Positions 7,161-12,533 of a stretch of DNA of 12,533 nucleotides are shown here, piece after piece. The stretch covers positions 1 to 12,533 of the forward strand of contig BNUJ01000042.1 of NCBI GenBank assembly GCA_025997275.1, written 5' to 3'. This DNA comes from Deferribacterales bacterium (GTDB lineage Bacteria > Chrysiogenota > Deferribacteres > Deferribacterales > JAISNW01). The notes below the pieces were generated by a model. The model saw nothing but the letters and a program-made list of their open reading frames with translations, searched no databases and was not told the origin of the DNA. Position 1 is the first letter of the stretch, and every line of letters starts with the position of its first letter. A program made the translations under genes and the position numbers.

Positions 7161-8156
7161 TTACTCAGCCACAACAAAGGCATCTGGAAAATTTCCTTCA
7201 AAGCTTGCTAACGCACTTGTTGCATCCTGCTTTGAGGTGTAACCAGCTATTCTGACCCTGTAATACTGCTTTCCATTAACCACCGCAGGAACAATAACAG
7301 CATTAGAATATCTGCCCGCTATCTTTCTCGCCTCTGATATAGTCCTGTATGCTGCTATTTGGACATTAAAGTTGCCATGCTGTATATCAACCCTCTCCCC
7401 CTCAGTCTTGACACTGCGCTTGTTTTCAGACAAAACTGTTATACGCACCTTAGCAACGCCAGCGTCAAGCATATCAATATCCTTTGCCGCAGACAGAGAC
7501 AGGTCTATAATGCGCCCCTTAGAAAAAGGTCCTCTGTCGTTTATACGGACAACAGTTTTTTTGCCGTTTTCAAGATTTTCTACCTCTACAAACGTAGGCA
7601 TAGGTAGAGTTTTATGGGCAGCAGTATAAGCATACATATTATAAACTTCGCCGTTTGAAGTTCTTTTATTGTTGAACCCATCACCATTACCATAGTGAGA
7701 GGCAAGCCCTACCTCTTGATAACCCGGTTCTACATCTTGCAACGGATAATAGGTGACTCCCTTTATAGTATATGGTCCACCCGTCTTGCGCGGATACTTA
7801 ACGTCAGAAGTATCGCTATTTACAGAGGCATTAAAATAGGCACTACCACTCCCCCTCGTATCCTCAGCACCCTCATCGTCTTTGTCTGTTATTGCAAGCC
7901 CGCTTCCATCGCTAGAGCCAGTAGCTTGCGACCTGTTGTAAGGGGCTGACTGTGGCTCTTCCACGTCATCGTTTATAGTGCCACCTTCACCCGCAGAACT
8001 AGCAAAGCTACGCTCCTGCACGGGCTTATTGCCATTTGCCCTATACACCACCTGTGCATCCGTTCGCTCGCTTATATCAGTGATTTGCGAGCATGCGGAC
8101 AACACAAAAATAGCCGTCAGAGACATATTCTTTAATGTATTCAATGCATATTTCAT
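7161..8156 (-). CDS. rlpA: RlpA-like lipoprotein (septal lytic transglycosylase) with SPOR domain
   Basis: This 331-residue outer-membrane lipoprotein belongs to the RlpA family, which cleaves peptidoglycan strands lacking stem peptides at the division septum. Residues 1-21 are a lipoprotein signal peptide with lipobox LSAC (Cys22). Residues about 23-140 are a low-complexity Ser/Gly/Asp-rich linker. The double-psi beta-barrel domain follows (about 147-243): GLASHYG, TSNGEVYNMYAYTAAHKTLP and VRINDRGPFSKGRIIDLS. E170 and H181 sit 11 apart, like the catalytic Glu/His pair known in Pseudomonas RlpA. A SPOR domain closes the protein (about 261-331), which should bind denuded glycan at the septum. 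ATG 8156 is needed for a proper signal peptide; starting at Met11 would leave it too short. No ribosome binding site is visible and the promoter abuts the start, so translation is probably leaderless. trmI follows in the same operon. Confidence 0.95.
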   Translation of the reverse strand: MKYALNTLKNMSLTAIFVLSACSQITDISERTDAQVVYRANGNKPVQERSFASSAGEGGTINDDVEEPQSAPYNRSQATGSSDGSGLAITDKDDEGAEDTRGSGSAYFNASVNSDTSDVKYPRKTGGPYTIKGVTYYPLQDVEPGYQEVGLASHYGNGDGFNNKRTSNGEVYNMYAYTAAHKTLPMPTFVEVENLENGKKTVVRINDRGPFSKGRIIDLSLSAAKDIDMLDAGVAKVRITVLSENKRSVKTEGERVDIQHGNFNVQIAAYRTISEARKIAGRYSNAVIVPAVVNGKQYYRVRIAGYTSKQDATSALASFEGNFPDAFVVAE

Positions 8157-8164
8157 AAACTATA

Positions 8165-8193
8165 CTTATAGCGCAAAATAATACTTTTGTCAA
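8165..8193 (-). promoter_or_regulatory. Sigma70-type promoter of rlpA, overlapping the upstream stop codon
   Basis: On the minus strand TTGACA (8193-8188), 17 bases, then TATAAG (8170-8165). The -35 contains the TGA stop of the upstream adenylyltransferase gene. Only 8 bases separate the -10 from the rlpA ATG, which places the transcription start within about 0-3 bases of the start codon. Both boxes are identical to those of the tRNA promoter. Confidence 0.87.
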
Positions 8194-8945
8194 GTGGCAC
8201 CACAAACAGGGCATTGACTATTTTTATTGACAGCAACCTTTCTAAAACTCATATCCTTGGCGTTAAACGTCAACAGGCTGTTATATAACGGCTCCCCTAC
8301 CCCCGTAAGCACCTTAATAGCTTCCGCTACTTGTATAGTTCCCAAAATGCCCGGTATGACACCAACTAAACCTACAACTGCAGTAGTAGGCACTGCCTCA
8401 ACTGGTGGCGGAGCATTAAAGACGCACGCATAGCAAGCTGTCTTACGTGGTTTAATCGTCATCGTCTGCCCGCTCCACTGCGAAACTCCGCCGTGCGAAA
8501 ATGGCTTATTGGCTAAAACACAAGCCTCGTTTATAAGAAATTTTATGGTAAAGTTATCGGTACAGTCCATAACAAAATCATAAGGTTCTATAAGCTCTGA
8601 AATATTGCTTTTATCAACCCTTGTATGATAGGTGCTAACATTAACATTCGGATTCAAGGCACTCATCTTCCATAAGGCAGACTGCACCTTTTCTTTGCCA
8701 ATCTCTGGTGTGGTGTGTATTATCTGCCGATGCAAGTTGCTCGTCTCCACAACATCACCATCTACTATCCCTATTTCCTTCACGCCAACTGCCGCTAAAT
8801 ACAGTGCTGCAGGCGAGCCAAGCCCGCCAACCCCTATTATAAGCACCCTGCTGTCAGCTAGCCTACGTTGCCCCTCTACGCCAAAATCTTGCAACACAAT
8901 ATGACGCGAATAGCGCGCTAACTCTTCCTCGTTAAATACGCTCAC
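8190..8945 (-). CDS. MoeB/ThiF/HesA family E1-like adenylyltransferase
   Basis: This 251-residue protein is of the ubiquitin-E1-like family that adenylates the C-terminal Gly-Gly of a small sulfur carrier, MoaD (molybdopterin) or ThiS (thiamine). The sequence shows Arg14 in RYSRHI, the nucleotide loop GVGGLGSP (38-45), VDGD (61-64), NLHRQ (70-74), Lys86 and CTDN (128-131). The zinc cysteines are in CYAC (171, 174) and CPVC (245, 248). Length matches single-domain MoeB or ThiF, without a C-terminal rhodanese domain. The conserved cysteine expected in the crossover loop after the first CxxC appears replaced by Thr188. The GTG start is supported by AGGAG at 8957-8953, 7 bases upstream. No moa, moe or thi gene is adjacent, so MoeB and ThiF cannot be told apart here and I give no symbol. 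It has its own promoter at 8969-8997; rlpA starts 33 bases downstream. Confidence 0.9.
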   Translation of the reverse strand: MSVFNEEELARYSRHIVLQDFGVEGQRRLADSRVLIIGVGGLGSPAALYLAAVGVKEIGIVDGDVVETSNLHRQIIHTTPEIGKEKVQSALWKMSALNPNVNVSTYHTRVDKSNISELIEPYDFVMDCTDNFTIKFLINEACVLANKPFSHGGVSQWSGQTMTIKPRKTACYACVFNAPPPVEAVPTTAVVGLVGVIPGILGTIQVAEAIKVLTGVGEPLYNSLLTFNAKDMSFRKVAVNKNSQCPVCGAT

Positions 8946-8952
8946 TTAACAA

Positions 8953-8957
8953 CTCCT
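8953..8957 (-). promoter_or_regulatory. Ribosome binding site fixing a GTG start
   Basis: AGGAG on the minus strand lies 7 bases before GTG at 8945, which selects this GTG as the start of the MoeB/ThiF-like gene. Confidence 0.8.
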
Positions 8958-8968
8958 AATATAGCGGA

Positions 8969-8997
8969 ATGATAGCTTAAAAACTACTGCCTGTCAA
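8969..8997 (-). promoter_or_regulatory. Sigma70-type promoter of the MoeB/ThiF-like gene
   Basis: On the minus strand TTGACA (8997-8992), 17 bases, then TATCAT (8974-8969). The start would be near 8962, giving a leader of about 17 bases containing the AGGAG site. It is divergent from the slipin promoter; the two -35 boxes are 23 bases apart. Confidence 0.87.
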
Positions 8998-9020
8998 GAA
9001 AATGACCTAGCTATTTCTGC

Positions 9021-9049
9021 TTGATTTATTGTATTGTCTAATGTATATT
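9021..9049 (+). promoter_or_regulatory. Sigma70-type promoter of the slipin-pssA operon
   Basis: TTGATT (9021-9026), 17 bases, then TATATT (9044-9049, five of six consensus bases). The start would be near 9056, with AAGGAG at 9076-9081 placed 9 bases before ATG 9091. An alternative reading, TTGTCT (9034-9039) plus TAGTAT (9057-9062), also has a 17-base spacer but a poorer -10. Confidence 0.6.
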
Positions 9050-9090
9050 TATAGAATAGTATTAGAATGTTTATTAAGGAGTGCTAATAT

Positions 9091-9849
9091 ATGCTTTCAC
9101 TGATACCATTGTTTGTCTTGCTAGTGATATTTGCCAGCGTGGTAGTCCCCTGCATAAAGGTATTGCAGGAGTATGAACGTGCTGTCATATTCAGACTAGG
9201 ACGTTTCGTAGGAGTGCGCGGACCTGGGCTGATTATATTGGTGCCTGCGTTAGAACGCATGGTGCGTGTAAATCTCAGAACGCTTGTTATGGACGTACCC
9301 TCGCAGGACACTATCACAAAAGATAATATATCCATAAAAGTGAATGCTGTTATATACTTCCGTGTTGTAGTGCCTGAAAAGTCAGTGTTAGAAGTAGATG
9401 ACGCATACTATGCTACCAGTCAGATAGCTCAGACTACACTCCGTAGCATTATCGGACAGTTTGACCTAGATGACCTATTATCCCATCGCGACAAAATAAA
9501 TATGGAGTTGCAAACAGTTATAGATAAACAAACCGACCCGTGGGGCGTTAAGATAGGCTCGGTGGAGATGAAACATATAGACCTACCGCAAGAGATGCAA
9601 AGAGCTATGGCAAAGCAGGCTGAAGCTGAACGCGACCGCAGAGCTAAAGTTATCAACGCAGACGGCGAATATCAAGCTGCTACGAAACTTGCAGAAGCAA
9701 GCAATATTATGGAGAACAACCCTATCACATTGCAGCTACGATACCTGCAAACGCTGTCTGACATATCTAGCAAAGAGGGTTCTACAACCATTATCCCTAT
9801 ACCGCTTGATATATTTCAGACTATAACCAGTAAAGCGACTGGTAAATAA
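9091..9849 (+). CDS. Slipin (SPFH/band 7, stomatin-like protein)
   Basis: This 252-residue membrane protein is a bacterial slipin, a prokaryotic stomatin homologue that assembles into oligomers at the inner membrane and is linked to membrane microdomains and quality control. Residues about 2-26 form the N-terminal hydrophobic anchor. The SPFH domain follows: EYERAVIFRLGRFVGVRGPGLIILVPALE, RTLVMDVPSQDTITKDNISIKVNAVIYFRV and AQTTLRSIIGQFDLDDLLSHRDKIN. The helical region around residues 168-205 (MQRAMAKQAEAERDRRAKVI) and the end (LRYLQTLSDISS) are typical of slipins. A strong AAGGAG site at 9076-9081 supports ATG 9091. Slipin genes are often paired with an NfeD gene; none is present here. Instead pssA starts 8 bases after the stop, with its ribosome site overlapping the slipin stop, so the two form an operon. 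Confidence 0.95.
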   Translation: MLSLIPLFVLLVIFASVVVPCIKVLQEYERAVIFRLGRFVGVRGPGLIILVPALERMVRVNLRTLVMDVPSQDTITKDNISIKVNAVIYFRVVVPEKSVLEVDDAYYATSQIAQTTLRSIIGQFDLDDLLSHRDKINMELQTVIDKQTDPWGVKIGSVEMKHIDLPQEMQRAMAKQAEAERDRRAKVINADGEYQAATKLAEASNIMENNPITLQLRYLQTLSDISSKEGSTTIIPIPLDIFQTITSKATGK

Positions 9850-9857
9850 GAGGTTTT

Positions 9858-10574
9858 ATGCGTCCTAATCTTGTCATACCAAATATGATTACTATGATGA
9901 GCATCCTAGCCAGCGTTTATTCTATGGTGCTGACGCTCAGGGGTTCATACGTCTTGGCTGCAATAGCAATAATCGTAGCAGCTATATTTGACGGGATGGA
10001 CGGTAAAGTGGCACGACTAATGAACGGTGCCAGCGAGTTCGGCATACAAATGGATTCTTTGGCTGACGTTATCTCATTCGGCGTAGCTCCAGCATTTCTA
10101 GTGTACGTGTGGAAGATAAATGAGCTTGGCAGATTAGGCACTATGGTGATGTTCTTATATATCGCCTGCGGTGCACTTAGGTTGGCACGGTTTAACGTTC
10201 AAACAAAAGTCATAAGCAACGTTTTCTTTGTGGGCTTGCCTATACCAGCAGCAGCAACGGCACTTGTATCAAGCATACTGTTCTTAAAACGCACAAATAT
10301 GTTGGAAAGAGATATATTGCCCCCTATATACCTAGCCATAACGCTAATGCTAGCCCTTCTAATGGTTAGCATAGTCCCCTACTACAGCTTTAAGCGGCTC
10401 GGCGAATTAAAGAAACACCCGTTTGGTATGGCTGTAATACTCGCAGTCCTTATATTTGCTGTGGGACTAGAACCATACATTACACTCTTTGTGCTGATGT
10501 CAGCATACATAGTATCAGGTTTCATAATGTTGCCTTTTGCAAAACGTATTACGGCGAAATTAGAGTCTGAATAA
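9858..10574 (+). CDS. pssA: CDP-diacylglycerol--serine O-phosphatidyltransferase
   Basis: This 238-residue integral membrane enzyme joins CDP-diacylglycerol and L-serine to give phosphatidylserine, the precursor of phosphatidylethanolamine. It carries the complete CDP-alcohol phosphotransferase signature D45-x2-D48-G49-x2-A52-R53-x8-G62-x3-D66-x3-D70, whose aspartates bind two divalent metals and the substrate. The N-terminal RPNLVIPNMITMMSILAS and the helices after the signature (ADVISFGVAPAFLVYVW, YIACGALRLARFNVQ, FFVGLPIPAAAT) match the type II PssA family. Length is normal. AAGAGG at 9848-9853 overlaps the slipin stop and precedes ATG 9858 by 4 bases, indicating coupled translation. No psd gene is adjacent. 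The stop abuts the convergent fliI stop with no base between. Confidence 0.95.
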   Translation: MRPNLVIPNMITMMSILASVYSMVLTLRGSYVLAAIAIIVAAIFDGMDGKVARLMNGASEFGIQMDSLADVISFGVAPAFLVYVWKINELGRLGTMVMFLYIACGALRLARFNVQTKVISNVFFVGLPIPAAATALVSSILFLKRTNMLERDILPPIYLAITLMLALLMVSIVPYYSFKRLGELKKHPFGMAVILAVLIFAVGLEPYITLFVLMSAYIVSGFIMLPFAKRITAKLESE

Positions 10575-12071
10575 TCAGCCTCGCTGTAATAGCAGTGGTT
10601 GCTGTGGTTGTTGTGGTTGCTGTGCCATTGGTTGAGTTGGTTGAGGTTGCCCCGCTGGTGACGGGACTGGATTAGCAGGTTGAGCTTGAGGCTGTGCTGG
10701 TTGTCTTGCCTGAGCCATATTTGCCGTAGCTTGAACTAGCGGACTTTCTATAATATTTCTAATAGTTTCCAGCGTAGTTTTATATGGGATATTTTCACCC
10801 ATTCTTTGTCGCAAGAAACCATTTATGTCGTCTATCTTTTGCAATGCCTCGTCTATTTTCTTATTTGAGCCATGCACATACGCATTTATATTTACTAGAG
10901 CCTCTGCATCGTTATATGTGGCTAGCAGGTCACGAAAACGTCCTGCACTATCAAATGTATCGTCATCTACTAATTCTTTCATAAGCCTTGACGCACTATT
11001 CAACACATCTATTGCAGGGAAGTGGTTTTTGGCAGACAACTGGCGACTCAAAATTATGTGTCCATCTATGATTGAGCGCACCGTATCGCCCACAAGGTCA
11101 TTAGTATCATCAGCTTCCACTAGCACGGTATAAATGCCCGTGATGCTTCCCTTGCCCGAATCCGTGCCTGCACGTTCCAATAGTTTTTGCAACAGCGGTA
11201 TGAAAGATGGAGTAAATCCCTTACTTGCAGGTGGCTCACCAGCGGCAAGCCCTATCTCACGTTGCGAATATGCCACACGGGTAAGGCTATCCATCATCAA
11301 CATAACCCTTTTCCCTTTATCTCTAAAATATTCCGCCACAGCAGTTGTAACATGTGCAGCCATACGGCGGACTAGTGGTGGCTGGTCACCCGTTGCCACT
11401 ATAACAATACTTTTCTTAAAACCCTCCGCCCCTAAATCACGCGTTATAAACTCATTAACCTCTCTGCCGCGCTCGCCTATCAGCCCTATCACATTCACAT
11501 CAGCATTAGTATTACGAGCTATCATGCCCAATAAGACACTCTTACCCACACCACTACCCGCAAATAATCCCATACGTTGCCCGAAACCAACCGTTAATAA
11601 TCCGTCAATAGCTCGTATTCCAGTCTCTACAACATCTCCCCTGCCTATCAATTTGCGCTTTATCGGGTTCGGAGATTTAGCAAATAAAGGCATGCTTACG
11701 CCCCCAATAATCGGAGGTTTGTCGTCCATAGGTCTGCCAAGTCCGTCAAATATACGCCCAACCATATCTTCTGATACTAAAAACGTTGACCCGCTCACCG
11801 CACCTGAAAGCTCATCCACGCTGCAAACTTCGCTACCGGGATATATACCGTCGCTCTCCCCATAAGGCATAAGCAACACCCTGTTATCTCTAAACCCTAT
11901 TATTTCAGCTGGAACGCCTACGCCACTCTTTGTGGCTATATTACATGTAGTGCCTATAGCAAGCATTGGACCATCGGATTCTATGATAAGTCCAACTATC
12001 TTCGTAACCGCACCGCGATACGATATATCTTTAGTTGGCTTTATCTGCTTTAGTATTTGCAAACTGTTCAT
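10575..12071 (-). CDS. fliI: Flagellum-specific export ATPase FliI
   Basis: This 498-residue protein is the hexameric ATPase of the flagellar type III export apparatus, related to the F1 beta subunit. The N-terminal beta-barrel includes GAVTKIVGLIIESDGPMLAIG. The catalytic domain has Walker A AGSGVGKS (171-178), the catalytic-Glu loop GERGREV (E200), Walker B VMLMMDSLTR (D261) and the FliI-type segment AGEPPASKGFTPSFIPLLQKLLERAG. The helical C-terminal domain ends near residue 446. It is followed by an unusual Pro/Gln-rich tail (about 447-498), making the protein longer than typical FliI of roughly 440-460 residues. ATG 12071 lies inside fliH, a 41-base overlap that implies translational coupling; no strong ribosome site is seen. 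The stop touches the pssA stop. The tail and the ATPase core are in one uninterrupted frame. Confidence 0.97.
   Translation of the reverse strand: MNSLQILKQIKPTKDISYRGAVTKIVGLIIESDGPMLAIGTTCNIATKSGVGVPAEIIGFRDNRVLLMPYGESDGIYPGSEVCSVDELSGAVSGSTFLVSEDMVGRIFDGLGRPMDDKPPIIGGVSMPLFAKSPNPIKRKLIGRGDVVETGIRAIDGLLTVGFGQRMGLFAGSGVGKSVLLGMIARNTNADVNVIGLIGERGREVNEFITRDLGAEGFKKSIVIVATGDQPPLVRRMAAHVTTAVAEYFRDKGKRVMLMMDSLTRVAYSQREIGLAAGEPPASKGFTPSFIPLLQKLLERAGTDSGKGSITGIYTVLVEADDTNDLVGDTVRSIIDGHIILSRQLSAKNHFPAIDVLNSASRLMKELVDDDTFDSAGRFRDLLATYNDAEALVNINAYVHGSNKKIDEALQKIDDINGFLRQRMGENIPYKTTLETIRNIIESPLVQATANMAQARQPAQPQAQPANPVPSPAGQPQPTQPMAQQPQQPQQPLLLQRG
10595..10621. repeat. Three 9-bp tandem units in the fliI tail
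   Basis: GTGGTTGCT, GTGGTTGTT and GTGGTTGCT follow one another directly on the plus strand. On the minus strand they encode three Gln-Gln-Pro units at the end of the FliI tail. Similar GGTTG-rich sequence continues to about 10650. Because the unit is nine bases, gain or loss of copies would keep the frame. Confidence 0.75.
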
Positions 12072-12533
12072 ATATCTTATCTGCTAACCCACTAACCCAT
12101 GTATCAACGCTTAAATCAACGTCGCCTAGCTTTGTTTTAATGATAACTCCACCTTTATCAATACTCTGGTCTATAGTCACGCCATATTGCGGGAACACCG
12201 ACGATACATTCTCCGCATCAGTCGGATTTACCGTGAACACTAAATGTTGCACGTCAGCAAGCCGTTTCAATGACGACTTTATCAATCCTATAACAAACAT
12301 ATCATTCACCTTGCGCTCTGCACCGATAAGCTCACGCAAGTAAGCTATAATAATCTCTGGAAATTGCGTGTCCAGCTCGTCCATAGCAACGCTCAACTTA
12401 TGTATTTCCTTTACTGCCTCTATCCATTGCTTTTCAACACGGTCAATATAGTCGCTCTTCTGCGCCTCATAGTTGCGGTCGCTCTCTACCTTCTGGTCTG
12501 TCCGTCCTGCCTGATAACCTTCATCGTATCCCT
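12031..12533 (-). CDS. fliH: Flagellar assembly protein FliH, C-terminal part (5' end outside window)
   Basis: The minus-strand frame is open from the window edge to TAA at 12033-12031, giving 166 residues. FliH binds FliI, inhibits or holds its ATPase and docks it at the export gate and C-ring. The visible start has the FliH-type glycine repeat G-Y-D-E-G-Y-Q-A-G. A charged helical stretch follows (KSDYIDRVEKQWIEAVKEI), then the conserved C-terminal domain: IIIAYLRELIGAERKVNDMFVI, DVQHLVFTVNPTDAENV and KGGVIIKTKLGDVDLSVDTWVSGLADKIYEQF. The last phrase matches the typical FliH ending (GGCxIET..G.VDasi..qL..L). A TTG at 12396 is in frame but internal. It overlaps fliI by 41 bases, the usual fliH-fliI order. 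The 5' end and promoter lie outside. Confidence 0.9.
   Translation of the reverse strand, partial: GYDEGYQAGRTDQKVESDRNYEAQKSDYIDRVEKQWIEAVKEIHKLSVAMDELDTQFPEIIIAYLRELIGAERKVNDMFVIGLIKSSLKRLADVQHLVFTVNPTDAENVSSVFPQYGVTIDQSIDKGGVIIKTKLGDVDLSVDTWVSGLADKIYEQFANTKADKAN

Noticed and set aside
8997..9018. Interrupted inverted repeat AGAAA...TTTCT between the divergent MoeB/ThiF-like and slipin promoters
   Set aside because: Only five bases per arm, A/T-rich, and the inner bases do not pair. It could be an operator but is not distinguishable from chance.
11134..11865. Long plus-strand open frame (243 codons) opposite fliI
   Set aside because: It lies antisense to the highly conserved FliI ATPase core. 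Its translation is Ser/Pro/Leu-rich without any domain, as expected for the opposite strand of a conserved gene.
1..12533. CRISPR arrays, insertion sequences, prophage or integrase genes, toxin-antitoxin pairs
   Set aside because: No spaced direct repeats, terminal inverted repeats, transposase/integrase motifs or small paired genes were seen, even beside the tRNA genes where integration would be likely.

Overview
The window looks like chromosome from a flagellated, Gram-negative bacterium with AT-leaning codon use. The Gram-negative call rests on AsmA, a lipoprotein RlpA with a SPOR domain, and the flagellar export and chemotaxis genes. The overall character suggests an AT-rich alphaproteobacterium or relative. 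That placement is inference from family resemblance only; nothing here fixes the taxon. I see no mobile element, CRISPR array, rRNA or phage gene.

Layout, left to right. (1) The last 143 codons of a flagellin gene (+). (2) Four tRNA genes on the minus strand, transcribed Lys(TTT)-Glu(TTC)-Val(TAC)-Asp(GTC) from a strong promoter at 910-938. (3) A divergent AsmA-family gene (+), a methyl-accepting chemotaxis protein (+) and a TRIC/UPF0126 membrane protein (+). (4) A minus-strand block, read right to left: a MoeB/ThiF-type E1-like adenylyltransferase, the lipoprotein RlpA, and the tRNA m1A58 methyltransferase TrmI. (5) A divergent plus-strand pair: a slipin (SPFH/stomatin-like) and phosphatidylserine synthase PssA. 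(6) Flagellar export ATPase FliI and the C-terminal part of its regulator FliH (minus), running off the right edge.

Flagellar genes therefore bracket a set of envelope, lipid and tRNA genes, with one chemoreceptor inside. Promoters are unusually readable. Three minus-strand promoters have a perfect TTGACA -35 and all candidate promoters have 17-base spacers. The rlpA promoter sits so close to its start codon that the mRNA should be essentially leaderless. The window is very compact: its three convergent junctions (flagellin/tRNA-Asp, TRIC/trmI, pssA/fliI) are separated by 22, -23 and 0 bases, with no recognisable intrinsic terminator.

Most genes are ordinary housekeeping families and I do not see a clear new multi-gene system. 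The points most worth a second look are the leaderless rlpA promoter, the Pro/Gln-rich tail on FliI, the missing conserved cysteine in the MoeB/ThiF protein, the tightly packed tRNA-Lys/tRNA-Glu pair with mixed CCA encoding, and the terminator-free convergent junctions.
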